Shown: positions 38,883 through 51,578 of the stretch, piece by piece | Position numbering within the stretch: position 1 is the stretch's first letter | How the letters are laid out: each line of letters starts with the position of its first letter | Notes under the pieces: generated by a model | Told to the model about the DNA's origin: nothing | What the model saw: only the letters and a program-made list of their open reading frames with translations | Database searches by the model: none | Made by a program: the position numbers and the translations under genes | NCBI RefSeq assembly: GCF_000165425.1 | Contig: NW_001798989.1 | Span: forward strand, 1 to 64,000 | Length of the DNA: 64,000 bases | DNA from: Paramecium tetraurelia | Taxonomy: Eukaryota; Ciliophora; Oligohymenophorea; Peniculida; Parameciidae | Direction: 5' to 3'

Positions 38883-41015
38883 TCATAATTCATCATGTTA
38901 ATTCATTAATTCGTCAATAAATTATTTCATCTGATTTGCTAATCTTTATTTATTATATTTTATTTATTCCACTGAATTTCCATCTTTATAAAATAAAATT
39001 AACGTTGGGAATCCACCAATACTTACAGTTGGAACCTGATGTTGAGTCCAATCCATCTCCGCTATCAACACATCCTTACTCCCTCTGTATAATGTTGCCA
39101 ACTACTCAAACTCTTTAGCCATACTCTTACAATGTCCACACCAAGGAGCATAAAATTTCACTAGAACATGCTACTTACTCTTTATCACAATATCCTGGAA
39201 TGACTCAGAGGTTACACCTATTACTTTTCCGTTATTGATGAAAGTTCCGTAATTATTTTTTATTCTCAATTATTCATTGATAAATTCTACTAATTTTTCT
39301 ATTGATCTCTATTATGAATCATATTTTATAATCTCTCTTCCTTTTGCACTAATAAAAAATATAGAAGGATAAGAATTCATATTAAATCCTTCAAATTAAT
39401 GCTTTGTAGCATCTGTTCTACAGAATATTAATTTATCTTAAAAAAGAGGAGTTAATTATTCAAATAAGAGGTTAGCTGCTTTGGAGTGTTCACTATTTGG
39501 GGAATAAAATAAGAAAAGCACTGGTTTGTCATTATTCAAAATCAATTTATCAAAATTTGTATTATTTATTTCGTTACCGGATGTTTAAGGAAATGACCCT
39601 GACTAAAATTTAGTAAATGGAATATGTTCTTCAATGTATAAGGAAATGGCCTCTGTTGACAATTCTCCTTTGTATATCACCAAATTCACCAGTCCATCTT
39701 ATTTCAAATAGATATAAACAGAAGGTACTTCTTCAACTATTATTTCCCTTATTGGCTTTACACTTCTGTTTTACTTTGCAAAAACCAAATTGTTTCTGTG
39801 TTGATATTTAATTGATAAATCAGAAAATGCATCACTAAAACCAAAGCATAGATCACAAGCATTCATATCATTAAATAAGATAACATGATTTGGATTTTGA
39901 TTAATTTATATCTAATAGTTTAAAGGAGTCAAATCATGAACATAGCCATCTCCTTCCCAAAATGGTTCCTAATATATTTATATTTATTCAACTATCTTTC
40001 TGAATGTAGGAATTGAACCTTCATCATATGGCAAGTTTATTGTAAACTTTGTATAAAAATTATAATAGTAAATTCTCTTGTATTCTAATGATTGACCAAC
40101 AAAATATTAGAACCTTCTTAAAGTCAACTCATTTTTTGTATCAATCAACACAAACCTCAACTTACCCTTGAATTCAGCTGCAACTATCTCATAATAACTT
40201 TTTATATAGTCATTAAATTGATTGGGATTCAACACCATACCAATTAATGGAATTTCTTCAGCTTCTGCTTTTTTAAATTCTTCCTCAGTCAAAGAAAACA
40301 CCAAAGGATACGCATTTTTTTCAATGAAATCTTAAAACTCTTCTAGTTTTCCATTAAAATATATTTCCTTAGGGAAAGCCTTATTGGTTATAAAGGCTTC
40401 ATGGTGTTTAGGGTTGATCTATTGATTAATTATGCCGAATTTAATTTAAGGCATTTTTATGGCAATATCAGCTATCTCATTAGTAGTATAATAGGATAGG
40501 ACTGCAATATTGGACCTTTTGATGAATAAGTCAATCTAATAGTCATATCACTTTAAATACTTCTTTTTATAAATTCAATTAGGTGATTAAGCCGTACTGA
40601 TTTTGTAACGCATACTCGAATAATAATTCCAAGTCTTCATCATTAGGGAATACAGATTTTTCACCCTCATTATACAAATAAGCAGCTGGATATGATTAAC
40701 TATTCATTCTAATTGAAAGTGCTCGATTTTCACATGCTATTACTTCAGCTACATATATTTCGTATTCTTTTAATCTTTTCGCCAATTCGATGAAAGTGGA
40801 TTTTACCTTTAAGCTAAAATAGAATTGATTTGATACCACAAATTACAACCATATGTTGTAAATAGAACAATTAATTTTGGATATTTTGCAATTGCATAAT
40901 CGTAATTGTTTCTATCCAATAATAATAGACCATCATTTTCATCTATTTTTTCTTTGAGTCTGCTCTAGCAATCAATAGAAAGGAACAAAATAAACAAAAT
41001 GGTAATCACTTTCAT
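38883..41015 (-). CDS. ER protein disulfide isomerase family protein, HDEL tail
   Basis: 684 residues, introns of 26, 25 and 27 nt. It has a signal peptide (MKVITILFILFLSIDC) and ends NQHDEL, an ER-retrieval signal. The C-terminal thioredoxin domain has the active site APWCGHCKSM (about residue 596) and the cis-proline context GGFPTLILFYKDGN. Upstream lie at least three further thioredoxin-like folds without a CxxC; the first has TTYGCNF where an active site would be. So there is a single redox centre in a chain about 170-190 residues longer than classical a-b-b'-a' PDI. Family knowledge predicts thiol oxidation or isomerisation in the ER lumen, or mainly a chaperone role for the inactive domains. 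Confidence 0.9.
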
Positions 41016-41105
41016 TTTTTATTAGTATTAGTAATTTTAATTTAAAATATAAATTCCTATTTTGAAAGGAGATTTAAAATATTCTGAATTTATTAATATT
41101 CATAA

Positions 41106-42728
41106 TCAATACTATGGCAACTTTTCTTCTTATGACATTGAAGCTGCAACATACTTTTTAGATTTCTTTTGAGCCTACTAAAAATTTTGTGAATTCAAAT
41201 TTCCTGAATCAAAAGCTGAATCTAAAAACTTAGATTTCGAATCAAATAACGCATTGGATTGCAGTTAATTATTGGGAATATCATCAAATATCTTATACTT
41301 TCTAGTTTGTGTTAAGGTACCTGAATCAAGTACCTAATCCTGTTTTGGTTTGATTGGATGCAAATGTTCATTTAGGAAATCATCAGGGGGTTTGTTTTAA
41401 GTTTCCTGTATTTGTCCAAACTTATGATTTGTTTGAATAAATTAAACTTCTTCTAATTTATTTTTTTAATTCATATTATTCTACTCTTCTTTAAAAAATT
41501 GTTATTTAGTCAATTCCCCTTTTCTTGAAGCTGATGGTCTTAGATATTTGTCCAACAGTTACTCATTATCTTTGGAAGCCTCTGGACGATGTGTGGATCC
41601 AAAATCTTTGGGAATTGATTATTTAAAACCAAAGAAATTATGCGATTAGGTTTTGGTAAGCTTGAAGTCATAATCAGTTTAATTTTTGAGGTTCTGATTT
41701 TCAGGTTATTTCTGCTTGAAATTTGATTAAGTTAAGGTTGCTTCTGCTTTTTTTCCAGTATAGAATTCATAATTTGACATCTCTGCCTTCTTGAGCTGTC
41801 TGAATTATGGAACTGAGGATGCTGATTAAAATATTTCTTCTTCTTGAAAGGGAGGCGGCACCAAATTAATTTAAGGGATATCTGGCTATATTTGTTGTTC
41901 AATTGGTTTTGATTTTAATATTTCAGTGGATTTAATTATATCAGGAGAGGGTTATCTAATTGTGATAAGTCGATAATCTGGTGATTTGCTAATCATTACT
42001 TTAAATGGTAAGAGAGGACAATATTTAATGAATGTTTCAGAGGGTATATTCTCTTCTGAACATTTAATCCTTTTTTTCAAACAAAATATATCTTGGTTGT
42101 TGTATTGAAATTTTTATTTGTTCATAAAATTGATTAAACTAATGTACTTATAGTATAATATACTTTTGAGTTGTTAAGAACTTTTGATTGTCTTCTAAGA
42201 GTTAGCAACATTGTTTTCCATTTTCTTTGTACTTCTCAAACAAGATCATTCTTATGGGTTCAGCCTATCTAAAGTACATGACTTCAATCTTCAATAATCG
42301 TTACAATTATTGTAATATGTCTGATACAATTTGATCATTGGTATTGTCATGAATTTTAGTGTCTAGAAACATATCAAAGGGACAGATTAATTGATAAAAG
42401 TCATCCCAATTGATAGTTTAATTATCAGAAGAATATAATTAAAATAAGCAATCTAATTCTCTTTCGTTTATGTTTTGCATAAAATTTCTGAGTTTAATAG
42501 AAATGCACTTATTTACCTAAACAAATTGATAATGTCACACCGCATGATTCCTTTTGAGTTTGTAATCAATAAATTATAGATTGTTCTGGCTTAGAAATGG
42601 GGAGTTATACTCAATTTTATTCTTTATTCTTCTAACTGATAAGTATTATGGTCTCATACTTGACTTTCGAAATGGCTGGTCATTTTTAATAGTTAAGCAA
42701 CTTTAGTTAGGTATTCATTTGCTAACAT
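41106..42728 (-). CDS. EF-hand-like protein with long disordered tail
   Basis: 514 residues, introns of 24, 29 and 25 nt. The first about 200 residues are helical pairs resembling EF-hands without full calcium loops (NSKGIMRCDIINLFRNF; ERELDCLFQLYSSDNQTINWDDFYQLICP, where SSDNQTINWDDF aligns with a loop and exiting helix). The remaining 300 residues are polar and Pro/Ser/Gln-rich (INLVPPPFQEEE; HNFFGFKQSIPKDFGSTHRPE), probably disordered. It lies 33 bp downstream of the next EF-hand gene on the same strand. Function unknown; calcium binding is doubtful because key acidic positions are missing. Confidence 0.6.
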
Positions 42729-42761
42729 CTTTATTATTATTTAATCAATAAAATTATATGA

Positions 42762-44134
42762 TCAATCAAATTAAGAGTCATCAAGAAATTTCTTCTCTTG
42801 CAATCCTTAATAGGTAGTAAGTCCCATTTGATTTTCAGGTTTCGTATATTCTTTGATTTTCATTCCCTTTTCATGGATCTAAAACAACTTAAGAATATAT
42901 ATACCTTGTCGATTTCTTCAAGAGCATCAATTAACTTTTATTGAGTGGCAAAGTGTATGCCTTCCTTCTAGGAGATGAAATTAGCCGAAGAAGGTACAAA
43001 TTGATGAAATGGTTCTTCTAAATCATTTTATATGATTGCATCTATCCTCCTCACATTAGAGATGGTTTATTCAAGCAATCTCCGAAGAATGGGATTTTTG
43101 CTGGCTGCCTATAAGATTTCTTCTTTATTTAATTCTCCATCCCCATCTTAATCAACTTGTTTGATCATCTCTCTGATGACCATTTTAAGCTGATACTTGT
43201 CATTTTCATTGATGATGTTTTGTTTCAAAATGTTAAAGATCTCCTTTTCACTCACCTTACCTGAGCCATCCTCATCGCATAAGTCAAAGAAGACTATCAT
43301 ATATAAGGATAAAACTAATTACTTTTTAATTTCTCATCAATTGTATCATCCTTCAACACTTCCAATCCTACTATAAGTTCTTTATAATCAACAGTACCAC
43401 TTGAATCCTCGTCGAAAACATAAAATAATTTCTCTGCCAGATTCTTGTCTGCTCCCAGTCCAAAGGAAATAAGCAATCCTTAAAATTATTCTCTATTCAA
43501 TCCTTCAGGAAAATCCTTTGCTTATTTTACAATGGATTAATAATTTTAAAAGATTTATCTAATGGCATCTTTCCTGTTCTTTAATAACCATTAAATGGTT
43601 TTCCATTTCATTTTAAATTTGGATTTTGGGGCTATCTTTTTTTTAAATGATTATAGATTGAAGCCATAATCCTTTCTTGCAACATTTAACATAATACTAA
43701 TTGAGCCACTGGCCACAGGCAAGGCTTACTAATTAATTTTGCTTTGCATAGAGTATTTTTGTTTATTGCTGGTCTTTTTATCATAAATGAATCTGTAGAT
43801 CTATTCCATTCTTAAATGTTAAGGTGCATTGCATTTATGTTTGAACTCTAATTTAATTATGAAATTTACTAAACAGAGCTTGATCATGAGAGGTTTTAAT
43901 GATTTCATCGAAATCTTCATCCTCGACAGGTTTGGATTTGATGGTTTTGTTGATGACAAATGATCTAATGGGTTTTGCAGTTGTGATTCTGGTTTGGCTG
44001 CGATTGGATGAAATGGTTTGTTATGGAATGGTTCTGTTGCTCTGAATGGTATTGGCTGATTGTATCCTGTGATAATATTGAGTAGGTTGTTGTCTGACTC
44101 CTGAGATTGAGAGAGAGGGTTTATAAATTTACAT
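42762..44134 (-). CDS. EF-hand calcium-binding protein
   Basis: 431 residues, introns of 22, 29 and 26 nt. A Ser/Thr/Arg-rich N-terminus (YHRIQSANTIQSNRTIP) is followed by a basic helical region. The core has canonical EF-hand loops DEDSSGTVDYKE, DEDGSGKVSEKE and DQDGDGELNKEE, each with Asp at positions 1, 3 and 5 and Glu at 12. A preceding helix pair (LNREQFQGLLISFGLGADKNLAEKLFYVF) likely forms a degenerate partner hand, as in calcineurin-B-like and NCS proteins. It should therefore be a calcium sensor; the partner is unknown. The C-terminus carries short helices. The start is the ATG preceding the long frame. Confidence 0.85.
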
Positions 44135-44156
44135 AAAATTTATAAATATAGAATAA

Positions 44157-44823
44157 TCAAATAAATGAATATGACTCATTGTGGTCATCAATGTACACGC
44201 TAGCCTAATGTTTGGAGTTGTCCAAGTCAATGGGCTCAAACTTAATGATATCGACATTTCCCAATTGTGTTACCTTGTGAGATCTGGAGTAGAATGTATA
44301 AATACTGCTTGATTGCAATGACAATTCTGGTTATTTGGATGAAGTAACGTAAAAAGATTAGAATCAACCCCAGTGAGTCGTCAACCTCGATGATATTGGT
44401 TTTTATCTATCTAGGTTTGCTTATAAGATGGAGAGTTACGAATGCAATTCAAAGAAGTAATAGAGACTTATCAGGATTAATATCAAGATGAATGCTGCCA
44501 AGTCGATGATATTCCAATATTCCTTAAAGAAATACTAATGCTAATGATGCTTAGAATTACTTCTCTCTCTGCAATGATGCGTATGCATATGTCTATCATG
44601 ATTGCTAGTGTCAATATTATCTCCGCTTGGATTACCATGTTCTCCTTGAGACTTAATTAATTATCACAGCTTACTTTTATTCCGGGTCAATTATTATCTA
44701 AATGTTAAAAGTTCATACATACACTAATATCATAATTGAGAGCAATACCTGCACCACAGAAAACATCAAGTAATGTTTGTGCATTCTCAAGTTCGTCATC
44801 AGATGCTTACAATTTTATTTCAT
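44157..44823 (-). CDS. Voltage-sensor-domain-only protein (Hv1/TMEM266-like)
   Basis: About 186 residues from six exons; introns of 21 or 27, 23, 20, 20 and 22 nt give a correct total. Four membrane helices: S1 HYLMFSVVQVLLSIMILVY; S2 AEIILTLAIMIDICIRIIAERE, with acidic residues and Arg; S3 WNIIDLAAFILILILISLYYF, with the conserved Asp; S4 LGLILIFLRYFIQITRIVIAIKQ, carrying Arg, Arg and Lys. No pore helices or filter follow, only a 40-residue acidic tail. This is the Hv1 layout. However, the S1 aspartate needed for proton selectivity is absent and the S4 arginines are not in a strict every-third pattern, so proton conduction is uncertain. It shares a 27-bp divergent promoter gap with NPHP4. 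Confidence 0.6.
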
Positions 44824-44850
44824 TTTAATTATATTATTATTATAAAAACC

Positions 44851-47808
44851 ATGCTTTCAGATTACGAATTGCAACAACAGGCTCTCAAATAAAAATTAGC
44901 CAAGCAACAGGCCTAAGAATAAATCAACTCTTTGGAAGCCAAACTCCAATGTAATGTATTACCATATTCTAGAAATCATTCAAATTTAAAAAGAAATAGA
45001 AGAACAGGATTGTATTACTTTATCTATCATTTAGTCTAATACTAAATTAAGTGCGACGACTTATAGAAGAAACGAGAACAGCAAATGAAAGAAATTCAGA
45101 ATTTAAGAGCATCCTAAGAGGCTGATTTATAAAGGTAGGGTATAATCTAGTAACTTAAATTAGAACAAGGAATATGTATAATGAAATGTGGAAAATGGCA
45201 GAGCAATTCCAAAAGAAACAATAAATATTTATTTATCAATAGAAGTTAGACAAAGATTAATTGAAATCCTTTTAAGTTACCTAAACCTCCAAGCAGTCTC
45301 ATTACGAGATGAATAAGGAATTAGTTGTCCCTCACAATCCCTTTGTCTTATTATCCTAAGCACAGGGCTTTTTGGATTCCCAATACGATGCGTATTACGA
45401 AGTTAATAGTCCAAAACTATAAGAAATTGTAGAAAAAGAAAGCTTGTACCCCAAAAGTCAGATCTAGATTACTTTTGTGAGTTTCAAACCAGACATGCCT
45501 ACTTTGGAACAATTCGAAAAAAGAAGATTCGAAGGAACTGTAAATCAAATACCATTATCGATGCAATTGCTAATTGACTTTTATGACTTTCCTACTTTTA
45601 AATCAAGTACTCTTATTTATGAAGATTGTCCTACCATCGAATAAATTAGAGTAAGATTATAGTATGATTCTATATTAGAGACAAGTCGGCTATGATTAGG
45701 AACTGAAATTGGCATACGAGGATTATTTCACCAACAAAACCTTTGGTAAAAAGGCTTGTTTTGTATTTGAAGTAGAAAATGACTTGAAATTTGTTTATTA
45801 TCTTCTGTTTAAGAATGCATACATCAGAGTGTTAGATGCAATAACAGGTGAAAATTACGGGTATTGCCAAATACCTTTGAACTCATTAATAAGAGAAGAC
45901 AAAAGTGATATATTCTCAATCTAAGAGGTCTAAGTATTGAGTTATGACTGGACAATTACATATGGAATCTTCACAATTACCATCTAAAACATTGGAATCA
46001 GTTAAGAATCCAATGTTGCAACACTTACGAACTTTGATCAAAATGCATTCAGTTAAACGTTGAACATCCAATCATTGTTATCAGTCACATAGAATGTCTA
46101 CTTTAATTAGGTTATGGACAACAAATCGAAAATTTAAACATAATATGTGAATTTTTCAAAGGTGACCTCAGATTCAGCTGTCAGATCAGAAGACAGGATG
46201 AAAATTAGAATTTCTCAACTTAAACCCCAATCATAAATTTCACAAGCACGTAAGAAAATAACTTCGGACAAACCCAAAGACCTTACTGAATATGGACATT
46301 CAGCAATTGTAAATGTGAAATTAAATGATGTGGATGAACGAATACGAGTGAATGAAAGAATTAAGTCGAAAAGATCGGATATACTTACTTATTTGAGTAC
46401 TAAGGATGACTTTCTAAAATTATAAGCTGTAGAATTGAGTAGGAAATGGGATCGCTATTAATTTCTAAGTTCAGTTTTGCCATCTCATATGATTCCAAAC
46501 ACTTTACATCTGCCGGTAGGGGAGAAATGTATTTAATTTATTGAGTACTTAAATGACACTGATGAGGATAAAATTGTCACTGTAGAGATATCGCCACCCA
46601 TTATTACATACTTAGTAGGTGGAGAAGAACTTGAATCTATTTATGAAACAAAAGGGATTGCATTTCATTCCAGAGTTGAAGTTGAACAGGATTCATTCAA
46701 ATGTCATGCCTAATAGAAATGCATAATTGCCATCATATTCTACACCTTAATTGAATTTACAACTGAAATAGAGATAGCTGTCTATTTGAAATTGAAGCAA
46801 TAACCAATTTGTGGTTCATTGTATAAAGTATTGCCCAAAGCTCAAGTAATTGATATGAATTTTGATTTCTATCGTCAACCTAATTCATAGATCGAATTAT
46901 TTTTGCCTTAGGTTTTCTGCTTTTGTGAAATTAAATATAGGAAAACACCTATTATCATTTGCAATCGAGAGGAAGTCACCTTTGGAATAAATCCTGATGA
47001 TATGAGAATTAAATTAGAGTTAAAAACTGCTGACATCGGTAAATAAATTATACTATTGTTATTCTTCTACCGAGATAAACATTGCCATTATTTGTTATTA
47101 TCAATAAGTGTCAAAATCACGAGTTTAAATCTTATCAAACTATCAACTGTGATTGGTTAAGCCACTTCATGTTCAACTGAATTTCAATCTGACAAAAAAA
47201 GACAAATCTACTTTCACAGTTTGAATCAAGACAAGATTTGGTTCGAGTCTCCATTTGATAAACCAGTTTGGGTTGAAAAGAATCAAATCACAGTCATACC
47301 TTTCAAGGTATTCTAAATGACTTCGAACTCTCACAATGTCAAAGTGAATGCTGTTGATTCTACAACCAACGAGATGGTTTACTCTTGGCTCTTCCAAATC
47401 AGTTCCAACATGCCTCAAATTAAAAGAGTGTTCACATTCGATTGTTATTTTAGACAAGCTCACCCCTTCAAGATCTCCTATGCCAATTCTATTGGTAAGG
47501 TACTGAGTTTAAATATCGTCTCTTCTTCTTATTTGTTAAAGGTGTTCCAATCTCAAATCAAAGTTCCGATTGCTGGCAAAGCAGAAATCGAGCTTGCCTT
47601 TATGAAGGCCGAGGAATATCCAAGTTAGGATTTTAATGTTGTGGAAAAGCAAAGGGAAATCCAATTATTCATTTACGAAATTAGGAATAACATTTTTGAA
47701 TGCTACTTATTTTAATTCAATTTATATGACAAGGAAAATGAGAGCATTCCCTTTGAAACTATCGAAGAGTTTCGTAAACGACCTTTTTCAATATAATCTA
47801 AAAAGTGA
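44851..47808 (+). CDS. NPHP4: Nephrocystin-4, ciliary transition-zone protein
   Basis: About 951 residues, introns of 22, 23, 29 and 28 nt. A coiled-coil N-terminus (KLAKQQAQEQINSLEAKL) is followed by beta-rich domains. The C-terminal region matches NPHP4 closely: NEMVYSWLFQISSNMPQIKR, then a F-x-x-x...FKISYANSIGKVLSLNIVSS stretch equivalent to the ITYTNPYPS...F segment of vertebrate NPHP4, and a final IQLFIYEI strand. Human NPHP4 is about 1426 residues, so this is a shorter form. NPHP4 builds the transition zone gate with NPHP1 and RPGRIP1L; a role in Paramecium cilia is expected. An earlier DFYDFPTFKSS...FVFEVEN region also fits the family. Confidence 0.8.
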
Positions 47809-47877
47809 AATAAATATGATTTGTTTTTTTACACAATTTATTATTTATATATAAATTTAAGTTTTTTTTAAACAATA

Positions 47878-50758
47878 ATGGAATTCAACTCAACAGGCAT
47901 CGTTGTTTAACCTCATCCCAGTATAAAAAAAGAAATTTGGAATCAATTCGTTTGCGAATACCCTCGATGTTCAAATCAATACAAATTACCTGAAAATCCG
48001 AAGGACAGATACAGATTCCTATCAGCTTTGATGATAGCCAACATTTTTGACACTCTGACCAGTTGGCAATAACTAAAAAAACTCTATGATGTCTACGAGT
48101 TCTTGGGAAGGATTGCAAATGAAAAGGAATATCCACCATTAATGTAAAAACACATTTTAAATTTGATGAAATCATTTAATACTCTGATCAACAATTTACA
48201 ACCCTTTGATTCTCGCAAAATTGATAGCAACCATCAACACTATCAAAAGATATAAATAGTTTAAGAGTACCTCCAGAAACAAAGAAAATACATATACTCC
48301 TTGTTGGAAAGTGAATAGGGAATCAGCACTCTCTTCAAGTTATCAAGAGGAATAGCTCTGAGTCTGTATCTTAAACCCGATTATGAAAAAATTACTCCAG
48401 TTTCTAGATTCATTACCTCACCAAGCAGGGAAGAGATAATCAAGAAATTGAGTAGTGAAGATTTAGAAATTAATTCAAAGAATCATTTTATTTTGGAAGA
48501 TTATGAAATCGTAGCCATTTCTCATCTGCTTAGTTGTCCAATCCACTTTTTTATTAACTTTTTTGAACCAAAATGCAATTATCTCATCAAAAGAAGAATC
48601 CATCAATAATAAAGCGAAGAAAAGACTATTGCCTTCTTCTTAGAAATACAATAAACTAATTTCACTGTCAGAATTCTATCCTCCACTCCAGATATCATAC
48701 ACATACAGAATATCATTAACTAAAGAAAATTTATATATCAATCTAATCAACCAAAAGCCATTGTAGAATATTTGTAATAAATCATTGAAAGTATATTAAA
48801 TCAAGCCACGCATGATTTTTCTAATCTCAATAAATTTTGGATTGTTAAGATGCTATAGATCATTAAACAAGGAGAAGCCTAAACACTCATAGCCAATAGA
48901 TAGGCTATTAAGATAAGTGAATTATTTGCAAGGGAAAGCTATAATTTGTTTTAGCTCTTGAGCTTAGATCCAAAGATGCATTCAGAGTTTGTCTTAAATT
49001 CTGAGTAGAATCTGAACTAAACTGAAGAACTCATAGAAAACATCATTATCTCTTAAATTACCATGATCAGAGATTAAATCACAGAAATAGCTAATAGTTC
49101 GAAGAGACCGCCATCTATCTCTCAAAATCAAATAGTCTCAGGTGATAAAGTCTCAGTGCCTAGATATTTAGTTAATAATTCATTGTTTCAATCGCATACT
49201 AATTAGACTCCCAATTACTTTTAATAATAAAAAAAGTTAAATTTAGCAGGCAGATTGATAGCAAAGGATTTGGACAATGACTTACCTGAAAATTCTGATT
49301 CCAGTGAAAGAGATCGCAATCACCATTTTTAAGCTAATTCCATACAAAATATACCAGTCACATGCAAAGAGTATGATACTGAAGATGAAGTTGAATTTAA
49401 GAGAGCAGATGATCAATAATCAGCAGAAAAACAAATTTAAAGGATGGAATAATATCCATCTGAGGAATATCCCTTGGTTAGACCACCTAAATATTCATCG
49501 TAAATCAAAAATGATGTGGTTTCATAAAAAGTCTCTTAAAATTCATACAAATAAGTTTAATCCGAAAGGAAAAGACAAAAAAGTGTAGAAAATACAGATT
49601 TTGAAGCTAGTTTAAATTTATAAAATGATTATCTTGTTTCTAGTTAGAATAGAGCATCTATAATCAGAGCTCAATCGGATTTGAATGCATTGAAACTGTC
49701 AGTGAAACAAAGAGATAGTCTAGACTTTGAGCCTAAGAAGTAGATTATCAATTAAGTGAATAAAATGAGCAGTTCTTAGGTCTTGAGATCAAGTGTCAGG
49801 TATGAGTAACAACAGATAGGCAATGAATTATATTAAAGTCATATTTCTGAAGCTATGAATGAATCTAAAAGTGAAATCAGTATGATATAGAAATGGTTTT
49901 GTCCAATTTGCTTCACGGAAATCTATCACCCTGATCAAATCAGAAATCTCCATGATGATCATAAGGTTTGCAAGTCTTGTTTGGAAGATTGGATCAAAGT
50001 AATAGTAATATTTAAATAAGGTAAAATTTAATTCAGGACAATGGAACTTTAAATTTTTTAAATGTCCAATTCAACTTATTGAAGGGGAAACTATGAAGCC
50101 CTGTGAACACATTATTGAATAATAGGAAATCAAGAATGCGCTATCTTCTGACGAGTTTAGTAAATTAACTGAGAGAGCTATGAAACATGGTATCATTGAC
50201 ATTATATGTCCAAATCTATCTTGTTAAGCAAGTATTAAGGGTATGCCTCCTTAAAATTAAAATGGGTTCTTATGTCCTAAATGTTCTCATAAGATTTGTT
50301 GGGTGTGCAAGTAAACAATTACGTTTCATTATTAAAATTTAGAAATTCAGATCATGGTAATTCAAAATGTCCACAAAGACTAGACGAGATAAAAGTAGCC
50401 TTACAAGATGAGAGAGTTAGTTGTTGTCCTGGATGCTTGGAAATCTATATGAAAAATGATGGATGTGAACATGTTTCATGTACCAACTGTTTGATAGAAT
50501 TTTGTTTTGCTTGCAGTGCTCAGAGACCCCCTATTATAGCACATGGTATTTATGTGAAAAGCAAATTTAGGGGCTCATTTTCATAGGGTTGGTTGCTAAT
50601 ACAGAATGCCTTGGTGGAAGGATCAATAAAAGAAAATAGAGAATTTGGATGATGAATATTTACCTGATGAATGTGAATATTGTAAACGAAATTAAAAACC
50701 TTGTCCTCGTCCTATGACTTTGGCTGATTTTAAGAATTTAGCTCATTTAAACTTTTGA
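47878..50758 (+). CDS. RBR E3 ubiquitin ligase with otubain-like N-terminus
   Basis: 933 residues, introns of 22, 32 and 25 nt. C-terminus: RING1 WFCPICFTEIY...HKVCKSCLEDWI (from about 672), an IBR with CPNLSC...FLCPKCSHKICWVCK, and a RING2/Rcat with CCPGC...MKNDGCEHVSCTNC. The Cys in NDGCEH (about 843) fits the catalytic thioester cysteine of RBR ligases. The first about 260 residues resemble the otubain (peptidase C65) fold: YRFLSALMIANIF, SRFITSPSREEIIKKL and NHFILEDYEIVAISHLLSCPI parallel otubain elements. The expected catalytic D-G-N-C is PKDRYRF here, so deubiquitinase activity is probably lost. The linker is long and polar. It presumably transfers ubiquitin via RING1-bound E2 to the RING2 cysteine. 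Confidence 0.85.
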
Positions 50759-50890
50759 TGTATTGAAAAGTTATCAATCAGTACTAATTTAATATTCAGT
50801 TATATTTTATATATTCATCTATGTATTTTGGAGTTTAAGTATGTTTGAGTTTAATGAAAGTTAAAATTTGGAATAGATTTTAAATTATAA

Positions 50891-51475
50891 TCATTAGTAT
50901 ATTTTCAATACAGAAGTTATGGGATTTCTACAAAGCAAACAATCGCTCTTTATCAGGCCTTTGCAATCTTCACAATAAATATAATGCCCGCATGGTATAG
51001 CAACATATTCTCTATCCTTTTCAAAACATATTTAACATTTCTTATCATCCTTCATTGACTTTGTTAAATTGGTTTATTGAGTTATCTTCATTTCAATTTT
51101 CCATTATAGTTATTTAATCTCTTTATTTTGAGGGAGCTCTTGCAATTCCTCTTGTATTGTAAACAATTTATCAAGGTTTTTCTCTATGGCTTGTAGATTC
51201 TTGTCTGATGGTTGCAGCACTTTAATATTTTCGATTATGGCATTTTTAGTTTATAAAAGAAGCTTGGTTGATATTTCGGATGAGGTTTGTTATATTTAAA
51301 CCTATTGAGTCTTATCGTCCATTTAGGATAGCACATTCATTATTCTTTTCTTGTACTAATCCAATTTGATGCTCTACTCCGATTTTGTTGTTTGATTAGC
51401 AAATGTTTTACTTATATCCTTTTTAAGTCTATCAATACTTGTGTGAGGAAGCTGAGTATGATTATTTTATTTCAT
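50891..51475 (-). CDS. RING-HC finger protein with coiled coil
   Basis: Intronless, 194 residues. N-terminal two thirds are helical and coiled-coil-like (SIKLDQYKKRIMNVLSQMDD; AIEKNLDKLFTIQEELQ). The last 50 residues form a C3HC4 RING: CQICFEKDREYVAIPCGHYIYCEDCKG...CLLCRNPI, close in spacing to the C-terminal RINGs of IAP/MUL1-type E3 ligases. All eight metal ligands are present. It likely recruits an E2 enzyme for ubiquitin transfer. No membrane segment or BIR domain is seen. The gene is minus-strand, converging on the RBR ligase with a 132-bp gap. Confidence 0.85.
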
Positions 51476-51578
51476 ATATGTAATAAATAAATATATTGCA
51501 TTTATTAGCCATCGAATTTGGGAATAGAGATCCTGCTTTTGATAATTGAAATTATACTTATATATATAAATCATAAAC

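Noticed and set aside
47173-47463. 96-residue minus-strand frame
   Set aside because: Shadow of the NPHP4 coding sequence on the other strand.
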